A model generated the notes under the pieces. It worked only from the letters and a program-made list of their open reading frames with translations, did no database searches and was not told where the DNA came from. DNA of 64,000 bases from Phocoena phocoena. Its lineage: Eukaryota > Chordata > Mammalia > Artiodactyla > Phocoenidae. Shown here one piece after another: positions 47,441 through 57,930 of this stretch; the first letter of the stretch is position 1; each line of letters starts with the position of its first letter. The position numbers were made by a program, and so were the translations under genes. The stretch covers positions 86,920,296-86,984,295 of the forward strand of contig NC_089221.1 of NCBI RefSeq assembly GCF_963924675.1, in the 5' to 3' direction.

Positions 47441-48284
47441 GTTTCTCATTGTACTATTAGTGTCCTTGTCTTTTTTTAGTTGAATTGTGCTTACTGATGG
47501 GAAGGAGAGAAGCATGAGATATAATATGGGTAAATTTAAAGAGGTTCCCATTCATTTTCTTAACAACTTTTGGTTGTAACTAACATGTCTAGTCTAAAAT
47601 CTTCTAAGATATTTCATCTATGTTATTTCCTTGTATTCATCAATAGGTCCCACACAAATGCAGGTATTTATTAATAATTTCTTGTGAATGAAGGAAAGTT
47701 GGAATCAAAAGGGGAAGAGTTGGTAAATTATAAAATTACAGTGCTAAAGTACATTCCCACTTTTCCATTTTTTCCACTGCCTATTGGTTCCACTACATGG
47801 AAAAAACAAAACAAAACAAAACCCCAAAATACCAAAAACGAAAAAAAAACTATCCCTTTGGAAAAGGATTCTAAAACTCCACTTAATAGCTTATTTTAGT
47901 TTATAACCATTCTTATAAACTTGCCAAGTTCTGGTTTCAAATTATAGCTTACCTCACAAATAAAAATTTGTTGAAAAGATTTTGGGTAGCTTGTTCTACT
48001 TTTCATGAGTACATGAAACAAAAACAATTCCTATTTTGACATGCATCATCCTTTTGAGTTGTAGACTGGTGAATATCAAATAATACAAGTACATGTGATG
48101 TTGTTTCACATGGGACAGACCCTAAATTAAAAGAGAAAAGATCTCTGGTTTAAAAGTTAGGAGATCTGGATTCTTAACTGGTTTCAGTTTCCTTCCATTT
48201 TATGGGATCTTACAATTCATTTGTTTGCCACACTGAGTCTCAAAGATTTTAGCTCCAAGGCAGTAACACGGGAGTATTTTTACA
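47441..48284. other. unassigned DNA
   Basis: No gene. An A/C-rich 'aaaacaaaacaaaacaaaacccc' tract lies at about 47806-47826. The plus-strand frame at 47684-47899 runs through it and is not a gene. Confidence 0.5.
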
Positions 48285-48435
48285 ACTGCGTGATCAACAG
48301 AATCACCTAGACATTTGTTGAAAATATAAATTCCTAGGGCATACCACAGACATCTTGAATTAGAATCTCCGTGGAAGAGGTGCCCAAGTATCTCTTATGC
48401 TCAGACAAATTTGGAAAAACGGCATTTGTTGAGCC
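48285..48435 (+). mobile_element. MER3/MER5-like hAT MITE
   Basis: 'gatcaacagaatcacctagacatttgttgaaaatataaattcctagggcataccacagacatcttgaattagaatctccgtgg' follows the hAT MITE pattern (catcagaatcacctggagggcttgttaaaacacagattgctgggccccac ... gaatcagaatctctgg). Confidence 0.65.
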
Positions 48436-48483
48436 CTATGGCTTTTCCTAACTTGAATCTAATACACTACCAAATGTAAAATA

Positions 48484-48716
48484 GTTAGCTAGTGGAAAGC
48501 AGCAGCATAGCACAGGGAGATCAGCTCAGTGCTTTGTGATGACCTAAAGGGGTGGGATAGGGAAGGTGGGAGGGAAGCTCAAGAGGGAGTGGACATGGGG
48601 ACATATGTATGCATATGGCTGACTCACTTTGGTGTACAACAGAAACTAACACAGTATTGTGAAGCAATTATACTCCAATAAAGATCTATTAAAAATAAAT
48701 AAATAAATAAATAAAA
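48484..48716 (+). mobile_element. 5'-truncated L1 3' end
   Basis: The same 3' UTR type as the copy at 38.6 kb: 'ggaaagcagcagcatagcacagggagatcagctcagtgctttgtgatgacc', G-rich 'gggtgggatagggaaggtgggaggg', 'gctgactcactttggtgtacaacagaaactaac' and 'ctccaataaagatc', with a (TAAA)n tail. It is more diverged than the 38.6 kb copy and I found no convincing target-site duplication. Confidence 0.9.
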
Positions 48717-49212
48717 TTCTAAGTATTGGTTAATAGGAAAGATCCCCTGAATTAGTAAGAGGGCATTTACTTTGGAAATTTCTAAATTGCTAGAATATCA
48801 GGGTAGATGAGGAAAAGAAAAGGATTATCTAGGGAAGTCCTACACCCTTTCCCACATCCTGATCTCTCATTGTCAGTCCCAGAAGCCCACTTTCAAAGGC
48901 AGCATCCTAGCTCCAGCCTACTGGCCTTAAACTTTCCTTCCAAAGTGGCTTCTGTTTACAAACCATGACTGCTATGATATGTCTTGTTTTAAAAAGCCTC
49001 AGTCCTTCTTTTATGAATGTGGATGAATCTTTCTTATGTCCTTTCTTCTCTGAAAACAAGTTATTATCTATAGCCTTTCCCTACATGATCTGAGTAAAGC
49101 ATTATGTGTGCTTTCCTGTAAATTTACTTATTTATATCTACTACTTTAATCCACATTTTAGTTATTACCTTATTATTTACAGTAGAAAATAACCTATAAA
49201 ACCTAAATGAAA
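48717..49212. other. unassigned DNA
   Basis: No gene and no repeat recognised. Confidence 0.5.
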
Positions 49213-49270
49213 TAAAGAAAGGAAGAAGGAAGGAAGGAAGGAAGGAAGGAAGGAAGGAAAAGAAAGAAAA
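49213..49270. repeat. (GGAA)n polypurine microsatellite
   Basis: Eight consecutive GGAA units at 49228-49259 inside a longer polypurine tract. GGAA is the core ETS-factor site, and long polypurine runs can form triplex DNA. Confidence 0.97.
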
Positions 49271-49521
49271 TAAGATTAAGCAAAGAAGTTGAGGAATAGT
49301 CTGTGCTTGTTTTAGAAACTAAAAATTTGGGTAAATATCATAAGACTTTGATGTTATCATTTAAAAGAGATCATTATTTGATCATCTGGGTCATGACAGT
49401 TCTAGGGAAAACAAACAAGTTCCGATTATTACTTGTAGTAATAATAAGAAGAATAGAGTATGGCAACTCTACAATGCTTTATAGCTCACATAATTTTAAC
49501 AAGCATAATTTGAGCATCACA

Positions 49522-49654
49522 TCTACCAGCCTTTTTTTTTTTGGCCGCGCGGCATGCGGGACGTTAGTTCCCTGACCAGGGATCAAACCCATGCCCCCTG
49601 CAGTGGAAGAACAGAGTCTTAAACACTGGACTTCCAGGGATGTCCCTCTACCAG
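49522..49654 (-). mobile_element. short CHR-family tRNA-derived SINE
   Basis: The plus strand reads a T-run, then 'ggccgcgcggcatgcgggacgttagttccctgaccagggatcaaacccatgccccctgcagtggaag ... cacyggacttccagggatgtccc', the reversed short tRNA-derived cetartiodactyl SINE. The 8-bp repeat 'tctaccag' flanks it at 49522-49529 and 49647-49654. It is older and of a different subtype from the CHR-2 copies. Its T-run and body supply the last part of a 90-codon chance frame (49303-49575). Confidence 0.85.
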
Positions 49655-49949
49655 GCTATTTCTCTGGGTAACATCACACTTATTTTCAAATTAAATAACT
49701 GAACTAAATCTTATAGAGCATAATTCATACATCAGGACTTAGGTCTAATTTTCCTGGCTCCAAGTTCAATGCTCTTTCTTTTTTACCATAAATTCCCAAA
49801 TCCCATGTCTTCAGCCAAATTTTATTACCACACCAGCACCCATATCTCTGTAGGCCTGAACCTAAAGGAAGCTTCTTCACTGAGTTTGCTCTCCAATTTC
49901 CTAAGACATGAGGAAAGGGCAAACTGCTGACCTCACCATCATGGTAACA

Positions 49950-50115
49950 ACTTATGGTCACTTAATGCCAAATCTGGTGCTAAGCACTTTATTCATCTAC
50001 ATATTGTCCCACTTAGTTCTCACTCATAATATAAAATGGATGATACTGCCCATATTTTATAGATGAGTAAATTGTCTCAAGTAGGTTGTCTAAGGTCAAA
50101 GAGTGACTTCACCTA
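49950..50115 (+). mobile_element. MIR SINE
   Basis: 'aaatctggtgctaagcactttattcatctacatattgtcccacttagttctcac ... ggatgatactgcccatattttatagatgagtaaattg ... ctaaggtcaaagagtgac' follows MIR from its 5' third to past the core. Confidence 0.8.
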
Positions 50116-52084
50116 GTGCCTCTCCTTTTATGGATGGCGTATTATTTTGCCCACAAGTTAAACTCCGAATGACTTTATCCATTGCTTCTATATATGTTTC
50201 TACTATTATTTCCTTAATTACTTATACATGTTATCAGTTTAAAAAGGTATTCTTGGAGGTTTTAGGAACCTGTTGATCCTTTCTAAAATAGTTTCTGTGG
50301 AAGGAAAAGTTTTCTGAGTTCCTAACTGAAGTGAGGACTGTGTACAATTAACCCTGAGTGCTGTGCTTATTACATATCCCTATAAAAAAACACTGATTCA
50401 GAAAGGACTACAGACATAACTAGTCTTTGATACCTGGGTACTATCCCTACAAAAGTTTCACTGCATTTGCAAATATTAGGATAAAGAAGAGATAAGTAAA
50501 AGGGTAAGAGCAGGAGTAGGTAGAAGGTCAGGAGGAAATTTTAAATATATATATACATATAGTATATTTCATAGGTAAAAACAAATCCTCTAAATGTCAG
50601 TTGGATGTAATTTTTCACTACTCAATTCATTGATTGATACATAATGAGGCAAGTCAAAGAAAGATTAAAGAACAGATCATTAAGATGGAGTTATTTGTAA
50701 TAGAAACAAAATACACAAATACAAAAGCTGAGCAGAGGCCTTACCTTTTCCTTTGCTTTCTGGTTTGCTATCTCCTTATATGTGGAAAACTTGGTTACTT
50801 TCATACGAACACAATTCACTGAAAATTAACATTGATTTTATCCTCACAGCCTGTCACATCTTTTTAGTTGGAAAGGGACAGAACCACCTCTATTAGGACA
50901 AATTTACCATGGATTAATATCTACCACAGAATAGGTGGTAGAAATAGGGAGGCAATGATTCCATTACATGGAAGGGCAGTACTAGAACTTCCTGTTTCTA
51001 CTGGTAGACAATCGTTTAAAGACTTCATAAAAGATTGAACTTAACACAGACAGTTTTTCTAGACAAAATTCATACTACTATATAGAGGTGGTTTTCATAA
51101 ATTAATATTTCACATCTGTTACCTGAAACTACATATTTTAAAATAGTAAGGAGGACATTGAAATATACCATCTCTAAAATTGATGGGTTATGCTTTAATT
51201 TATAGTCAGACAGCTATATATTCTGTATAGTCTGCACATATCCCCCTTACATTCTCAAGGTCATAAAATGAAAGCAAGATTTCTTTGCTTGTTTAGACCT
51301 AGCAGGAACAGCAAATTGCCCTCTGGAAGCTGGCAACCTGTATAAGCTCCACAAGTACGAAGACCCTAAGTCTTGCTGACCCCTGGACCACTAGCACCAA
51401 GCCTGTATAATCCATGTAATGATACGACCAATTACATCCCTGATGAAGCGGGGCCAGTAGAGGCAAGCACAAAAAGAGAGAAAGAAAGATGGTTAGTTCA
51501 GATTTTAGGCTTGTCCATAATATGATAATAAAATCCACTTTGACTTTAGCATACCTATAAACTTTAGATATTATGATTTCATATTTTTATATATATCAGG
51601 AGAAATGGTCTTTTGAAAACCTATCCTATTCTTAGGATCTCTAAATCCTTTATTTTACCCATCTATAATACATAAAATTGTAGATGTTCCACATATACTT
51701 GTTGAATTAATAAATATTGCACAATTCCCAATTTACAAGTATCTGAAGGGAGGCTTCACAAATGGCATATAGAGTACTGAGAGTCTAGCACTCAGTAAAG
51801 AGCACTCTTGAATTATGTGCCAGTGGCACAGTTTATCAATAATTACTCTAGCCCCAAAAAGAAAAGAGAGAAGGGGCAGGGGGGAAAGAGCTCATTCTAT
51901 ATATATCTACTGTATGTTTTCTCTTCATGAGTGTAAAATAGCTTACTGTTCCCTAAACGTATTATTTATCATTTAAGGTCATCACAATATATATACACTG
52001 AATGGATTTTCATTTTCCACATTGTGCAGGTAATTACTAGACTAGAATCTTTCAGTTCCAAACTCACCCATCTATAGTAGTGTG
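50116..52084. other. unassigned DNA
   Basis: 2 kb without a gene or a repeat I can name. The minus-strand 79-codon frame at 51299-51538 and the plus-strand 62-codon frame at 50634-50822 have no domain. Confidence 0.45.
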
Positions 52085-52520
52085 ATGCCTGGGCTGAGAA
52101 CTGGCTGTGCATATTACATTTCCCCTTCTTCAGGCTGACTCCCTGTTAGGTTCTGCCCAAAGGAGACCTTTGAGGAGACTGGAAGGGCTCTTCTGGTCCT
52201 CTTTGACTATGGTGCCTGTAGAGTCACTTAGCCAACAGTTCTTAATTCCTGCAGAAGCAGTTGCTTCCAGCTGTCCATTCTATTATTTTCTTCACTCCAG
52301 AACCAATCTTTCCACAACCCCTCAAAGGAATCAGTAGCAGATGGGCAGTACCCTCTCCTTGGTGGTCTGCTAAAGACCTTCCTTCAAGTGCTCATTTGCC
52401 TTTCATTTCCTCATTGGGATGCGTAGCTGCTCTCTGCTATTTGTTGTGTGTTATCTCTGTCTTCTCACCTTTGTAACCAAATTCCTGCTCTAAATTATTT
52501 CTGCTAAAATAACTAATGAG
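52085..52520. mobile_element. possible ancient LTR-like repeat
   Basis: 'ccctgttaggttctgcccaaaggagacctttgaggagactggaagggctc', 'cagttgcttccagctgtcc', 'cacctttgtaaccaaattcctgctctaaattatttctgctaaaataac' follow a mammalian-wide repeat layout I remember (aggttctgtccaaaggagctacctttgggagattgggagg ... cttccagctgttgctaatc ... ccttgtaaatagttccc), but not its name. It is G+C-richer than its flanks. The 76- and 71-codon frames here have no domain. Confidence 0.4.
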
Positions 52521-53306
52521 GTTTCTATTTTTTTGACTGGACTCATATAATGTATATTTAAACTAATAAACATTTCTAATTCTTAAATTTAAATGTTTCA
52601 TAGTTAAGAAGAATTTAGATTGCAAGTTAGAAGACAGATTTTATTTGTGGTTGCCTAATTTTGCACAAAATATAATGTACATTTTGATTTTATATATGAA
52701 CTGAAACATAAAGAGAACCTATGTATGTATATACACACATATATATGCAGATGATCAACATATTATTTGTCCTCATAAAACTATTTTGTAGGTAAAATGT
52801 GATAATATATGCAAAAGGTATTTGAAAAGCCATATGTAGGCAAATGGTAGACATTACTATAAAACAAATTTTCTAAATTGACCAAAAATGCTATGTTCAT
52901 CTTGCTTTGCAAATTTCAGAATTGTGTGTGTGTGTGTATTACAAGAAAATACATCCCAATTGTTGATATGCATTATTTAATTTGATACCATATAGAATGT
53001 TTATAACCAATCAAATAAAAATAAATTAAATTTGAAATAATAAAATAGCAATAAGTTAGCTGGATTAGACTGGAACAGATTTATTTTCTCTTCCCTTTGG
53101 CCCTAGATATTGTGGGAGCTTTCTATTCAGAAATTAGGAAGAGTAGAGAACACACTTTCAGGGAGCCAGTATGAAATATATCTAAATATTAGTGAAAATA
53201 TCTTCTTATGCATTTTGATACAGACTTTTCAAAGTTATTTTCATCATGAAGAATATATACTTATTACTAATACAGGGATAAAATAACTAGCCCATTTCAC
53301 CTAAAT
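52521..53306. other. unassigned A+T-rich DNA
   Basis: No gene. A short (TG)n lies at about 52923-52938. Nothing else was recognised. Confidence 0.5.
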
Positions 53307-53394
53307 CTTCCCTTTTATATTTTTATGATTTATTTTATTTTTTATTGAAGTATAGTTGACTTACAACATTATATTAGTTTCAGGTGTGTAACAT

Positions 53395-53721
53395 TGTAAT
53401 TTTTTTTTTTTAATTTTGCTTGTGGCCTTTTTTCAAGTTATTTATTTATTTTTGGCTGTGTTGGGTCTTTGTTTCTCTGCCAGGGCTTTCTCTAGTTGAG
53501 GCAAGCGGGGGCCACTTTTCATCGCGGTGCACAGGCCTCTCACTATTGCGGCCTCTCTTGTTGTGGAGCACAGGCTCCAGATGTGCAGGCTCAGTAGTTG
53601 TGGCTCATGGGCCTAGTTGCTCCGCAGCCTGTGGGATCTTCCCAGAACAGGGCTCGAACCCGTGTCCCCTGCATTGGCAGTCAGATTCTCAACCACTGCG
53701 CCACCAGGGAAGCCCTGTAAT
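53395..53721 (-). mobile_element. CHR-1-type SINE inside the L1 3' UTR
   Basis: Minus-strand long CHR-1 body with head complement 'caaccactgcgccaccagggaagccc' at the right and an A+T-rich tail ('tttatttatttttggctgtg') at the left. The 6-bp repeat 'tgtaat' flanks it at 53395-53400 and 53716-53721, and L1 UTR sequence continues on both sides. The 108-codon frame 53420-53746 reads through it antisense and is not a gene. Confidence 0.92.
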
Positions 53722-54103
53722 ATTTTATAGATTATACTCCATGTAAAGTTATTATAAAATATTGGGTATATTCACTGTGCTGTACATTGCATCCTTGTAT
53801 CTGATTTATTTTATGCCTAGTATTTTGTACCTCTTAATCTTCTTCCCCTATCTTGTCCTTCCTCCCACCCCTCTTCCCACTGGTAACCACTAGTTTGTTC
53901 TCCGTGAGTCTGTTTCTGTTATATTCATTCATTTGTTTTATTTTTTAGATTCCATACATAAGTTAAAACATATAGCATTTGTCTTTCTCTGTCTGACTCT
54001 TTCACTAAGCATAATACCCTCTAGGTCCATCCATGTTGTCACAAATAGCAAAATGTCTTTATTTTTTGTGGCTGAGTAATACATACAGGTGGCCAATAGG
54101 TAA

Positions 54104-54379
54104 ATGAAAAAATGCTCACCACTAATCATCAGGGAAATTCAAATCAAAACCACAGTGAAATATCCTCTCATACATGTCAGAATGGTTATTTTAAAAGACA
54201 AGATATTGGTACAGCCACTATGGAGAACAGTATGGAGGTTCCTTAAAAAACTAAAAATAGAACTACCATATGATCCTGCAATCCCACTCCTGGGCATATA
54301 TCTGGAGAAAACTGTAATTCAAAAAGATACATGCACCCCAATGTTCATATCAGCACTATTTACAACAGCCAAGACATGA
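54104..54379 (+). pseudogene. L1 ORF2 C-terminal fragment, chimeric across a nested insertion
   Basis: This 91-codon frame begins in the older inverted L1 arm and crosses into the younger L1 at 54204. From about residue 36 it reads [18 protein letters not shown] followed by [13 protein letters not shown] and [16 protein letters not shown], the well-known L1 ORF2p C-terminal region beyond the reverse transcriptase. The first 35 residues come from the other L1 copy, so the frame is a chance fusion. There is no endonuclease or reverse transcriptase domain, no promoter and no likely function. Confidence 0.85.
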
Positions 54380-55117
54380 AAACAACCTAAATGTCCTCAA
54401 CAGATGAATGGATAAAAATGTGATATATATATATTCAATGGAATATTACTCAGCCATAAAAAAGAATGAAGTAATGCCATTTGCAGCAATGTGGGTGGAC
54501 CTAGAGATGATCATACTAAGTGAAGTAAGCCAGACAGAGAAAGGCAAACATCATGTGATATCACTTGTTTCTGGAATCTAAAAAAAGAAAGATACAAATG
54601 AACTTATATACAAAACAGAAATAGACCCACAGACATAGAAAACAAAAACTTATGGTTACCAAAGGGGAAAAGGGAGGGATGGATAAATTAGGAGTTTGTG
54701 ATTAGCAGATACACACGACTATATATAAAATAGATACCTAACAAGGACCTACTGTATAGCACAGGGGACTATACTCAATATTTTGTTATAACCTATAAGG
54801 GAAAAGAATCTGAAAAAGAATGTATATATATGGTGACTGAAAGGGACATGTTGCAGGGGAGGGATAAATTAGAACCTTGGGATTAACTTACACACAGTAC
54901 TATATATACACATAATAGATAACTAACAAGGACCTACTGTATAGCACAGGGAATGCTACTCAATATTCTGTAATAACCTATATGGGAAAAAGAATCTGAA
55001 AAGAATGAATATATGTATATGTATAACTGAATCACTATGCTGTACACCTGAAGCTAACACAACATTGTAAATCAACTATACTTCAATACAAAAATAAAAT
55101 TTTTTAAAAAGACAAGA
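54193..55117 (+). mobile_element. younger 5'-truncated L1 nested in the older L1
   Basis: ORF2 C-terminus plus 3' UTR in the forward direction, from 'tattggtacagccactatgg' (54204) to 'gtaaatcaactatacttcaata' and an A-rich end (55106). The 11-bp repeat 'aaaagacaaga' flanks it exactly at 54193-54203 and 55107-55117, and the older L1 continues in register across the gap. The 3' UTR carries a duplicated block: 'gggagggat ... acctactgtatagcacagg ... gaatctgaaaa' occurs at about 54672-54830 and again at about 54858-55010. Confidence 0.93.
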
Positions 55118-55384
55118 AATAATAAGTGTTTATGAGGATGTGGAGAAAAGGGAACACTAGTAGGCTATTGGTGGGATTGTAAATTGGTACAGTCACTATG
55201 GAAAACAGTATGGAGTTTCCCCAAAAAATTAAAAATAGAACTACCATATCATCCAACAATTTCACTCCTGGGTATATAACTGAAGAAAACTGAAACACTA
55301 GTTCAAAAAGGTACAGGTACCCCAATGTTTATAGCAACATTATTTACAGTAGTCTGTGTCCATTTATAGATGAATGGATAAAGA

Positions 55385-55392
55385 TGTGTGTG

Positions 55393-55427
<35 letters not shown>
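55385..55427. repeat. (TG)n(TA)n(CA)n microsatellite
   Basis: 'tgtgtgtgtatataca' followed by about 14 CA units. It sits exactly where the inverted L1 arm has the A+T-rich 'gatgtggtatatata' stretch and has probably grown from it. It is near-palindromic at its left part. Confidence 0.95.
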
Positions 55428-55429
<2 letters not shown>

Positions 55430-55454
55430 GAATATAGTCTTCTCTTTTTATTTA

Positions 55455-55541
55455 CAATTTTGCTCTTACTCCTTAGCCACACTCTTAGTTCCTTCAAAAT
55501 TTTATGTTCTCACTGACCTCAGTGCCTTTGCTCATGCTCTT
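55455..55541 (+). mobile_element. L2 LINE fragment cut by an LTR
   Basis: 'tccttagccacactcttagttcc' and 'ctcactgacctcagtgcctttgctcatgctctt' match the central 3' part of L2 (ccagccacactgaact ... ctctgtgcctttgcacatgctgtt). The match stops where the retroviral LTR begins. Confidence 0.65.
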
Positions 55542-55955
55542 TGTAAGTCTGACTCCATTTTTGATGTTTCACTGCTAATAGCTTTCAAACCCCACCAATT
55601 TTCCCTTCCTCTTCTGCCTCACATCTGGGTAAGCTGATAAAAAAAAAAACCCAGTTGCTTTCTACTTTGGCGCCTGTGGGAACTTCAAACTACACAAACA
55701 TTGGCCTGGTTGTGGGAATCTTAACTCCAGTCCACGTGATTACCACCATAAGATCCCGAGCTAGGCTTTTTTCCCTGCTCTCTCATGCCATTCTTGGATC
55801 TGCACATGAGCCTACCCAGCTCTCTTCAGAAAGTCTGGTTCTGTGAATAGTAAACCTTTTCATGCCCTCTTAGTACTTGTGTTGCATTATTAATCTCAAC
55901 ATCTGAACCAGATTTTGATTGTGAGAGTCCATTCTGCCTCTGCAAGGTGACACAA
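55542..55955 (+). repeat. left LTR of the endogenous retrovirus
   Basis: Starts 'tgtaagtctgactcc'. It shares with the right LTR the 'gctttcaa..cccacca', 'cctcttc..ttctgcc.cacatctgg' and 'taaaccttttcat.ccctc.ta' blocks and the end 'ctcaacatctgaa'. The poly(A) signal position reads AGTAAA (55849). The right edge is approximate. Confidence 0.75.
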
Positions 55956-56389
55956 CTACTGGCACTGGGAACAGGGAGTCTAGACAATGATCACCCTCAC
56001 TGGGGATCTTTCTTCTCTTGCTGGGACTTGTTAACAACTAACTCTTATGCTTGCAGGTTAGCATGCTTTTGAGTTGTGTTGCTGCCCACTAGCAAGCTTG
56101 TACTTTGATCTGTGCTACATTTAATGGGTTCTACCTTGCCTGTGTTATAGATTTATCCCAACCTAAATTAGAAGTTATAATGGGTGTATAGGGACAAGAA
56201 GATGGGAATGAGGCCCTCCTCAAAGTACCCTTAGCTCATGTGATTTTATTCGTGTCTCTATAGCAGTGTTACTGAAATTACTGACACCATCCCATTAGCA
56301 GCAGTTAAATTCATTGCAGATGTATATTTGGCTAATATGTTCTATTTGGTTCCTATTTCAACAGGCTTTTAGTTGCCGTTTGCCTTCCT

Positions 56390-57380
56390 CTTTGAAGGAA
56401 CACCAATATGCTTTTACTCAGCTATTCTTGCAGTACCTCAACAACCCTGGCATCACATACAGCATTTGCAGGAAAGATCTTAACTGCAACTGACATTCTC
56501 TAAAAACACAGGTATGATATCACACTGAAGACATCATCTACCAAGGAGATTCATTTGACACCGTTTCAGGACATACCAATACGCACAGAGGAGCTCACAA
56601 AAATGGGATGGGTCTTTGCCCCACACATAGTACTAGGCCCTGTCACCTTCATTAAATTCTTGAAAATTATTTGATAATTAAAGTCTGTTCCATCCCTGAC
56701 ACTGCCAAGAAACAGTTATTGACCCTCTCAGCACCCATAAAGTTGAAACAAGTCTAATGTCTTTTAGGCCTTTTTGGATTCTGGAGGCAATATATTTCTC
56801 AATTTCACTTATTTTTTTTACTTAAATTTTACTTAACGCTATCCAGGCTGTTACTTGAAAACTGGCCCACTTGGAATGAGCCTCCTACAACAAAGTCTCT
56901 AGAATTTGTCCAAACTGCAATACAACAGCATTCCCATTAGTGCCCCCAGAGACTCCTTTCCTATTGAGCCTTTAGCAACTTCATTTTATGTATCTTGGAA
57001 TCTCTGGGCCACTCATGATAGCCATAAATTGCCCATGAAACTCTGGTACAAGAAACTCTCCTCAGTCCTATTCTGTATATCATTAGAGTGTAAATTGCAG
57101 GCTGTTACTGCACTCTGCTGGAAACAGAGGCTCTCATGGGCCCTAAGTCTATGACCCTTGGTACCCAACTGCCCGTTATGCCTTGCAGCACCTGAAAGCT
57201 TGGCATGGTCCCCAAGATCTCCTTGCTATAAGATAGAGACAAGACTGGGCCTTCTTGCATATCCTGACTGCAGGAAGGGGTGGCCCCTTCTCCTGTCTTC
57301 AGTCCCTTGCCAGATGCCATGATGCTCTCTAATGAGGTCAGCCCTGCCCTGGCCATCTTGGCTTCAGTGAACAGCAAAGA
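56390..57380 (+). pseudogene. retroviral pol relic (reverse transcriptase and RNase H)
   Basis: From 56401 one frame reads like the palm region of a retroviral reverse transcriptase, and the same frame resumes at 56521 after two in-frame TGA stops. At the catalytic YxDD position it reads TEDI, so the active site is lost. At about 56701-56800 a thumb-region remnant follows, with the stretch GLFGFWRQYI and an in-frame stop just before it. The 82-codon frame at 56906-57154 holds an RNase H-like remnant (LWYKKLSS ... LECKLQAVTALCW). Frameshifts separate these parts. No protease or integrase was recognised. It is a degraded fossil with no product expected. Confidence 0.7.
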
Positions 57381-57930
57381 GAATTCCTACACTTAAGATG
57401 TGTTGCCACTATACACATGATGGAGCTCCTCGGAGATCTGCTGCTTTTCATCCATTAATCAGGCTATGCCTCATCATGATGAGACTGAAGGGTCAGCATA
57501 ATTGGCTAAACTTCAGGTACTCATTTTAGCACTGGATTCCCTGGCCAACAATTGGCCCCATCTGCACACTTTTCCAAACTCTTAAACTATTGCCAATGAT
57601 TCAGCTTGTCTTGTGTGGCCAATAGCAGCAACAAAAATTCCTTCTCCAAGCTTTTCCTCTTTGGGGGTAAAGAACTCTAGGAATCTCTCACTTCATATAT
57701 ATCCTCACTATAAATGAAGGTCTCACATTTTTCTTTACATAAACGTCACAGTACAAGGCACTATACAAAACTGACAATGAGGAGCTTATGAACAAAGTAT
57801 TCAATGAAAAATTCACCTCACTTATGGCCTCAAGGCTATAAGCATCATAGAGGACCCCAGTAGCTTACTTAAGCCCAAATATAATTAAATGAAGCATGGC
57901 ACATTTCAGTCACCAGCCAAATATCATAAT

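Larger units (their letters stand above)
53307..55453 (-). mobile_element. L1 insertion with 5' inversion (twin priming), hosting two later insertions
   Basis: Left arm, 53325-54084: L1 read on the minus strand from its 3' end back to the point 'tattactcagccac'. Right arm, 54086-54203 and 55118-55438: L1 read on the plus strand from 'acaggtggccaatagg' to 'gatgaatggataaagatgtg'. In L1 coordinates the right arm ends just before the left arm begins, so the two arms are adjacent parts of one L1, with the 5' part inverted. A candidate imperfect target-site duplication is 'cttcccttttatat' (53307) and 'cttctctttttattt' (55439). A CHR-1 SINE and a younger L1 lie inside it. No ORF is intact. Confidence 0.85.

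Noticed and set aside
53420..53746. 108-codon plus-strand frame
   Set aside because: Reads through a CHR-1 SINE in antisense.
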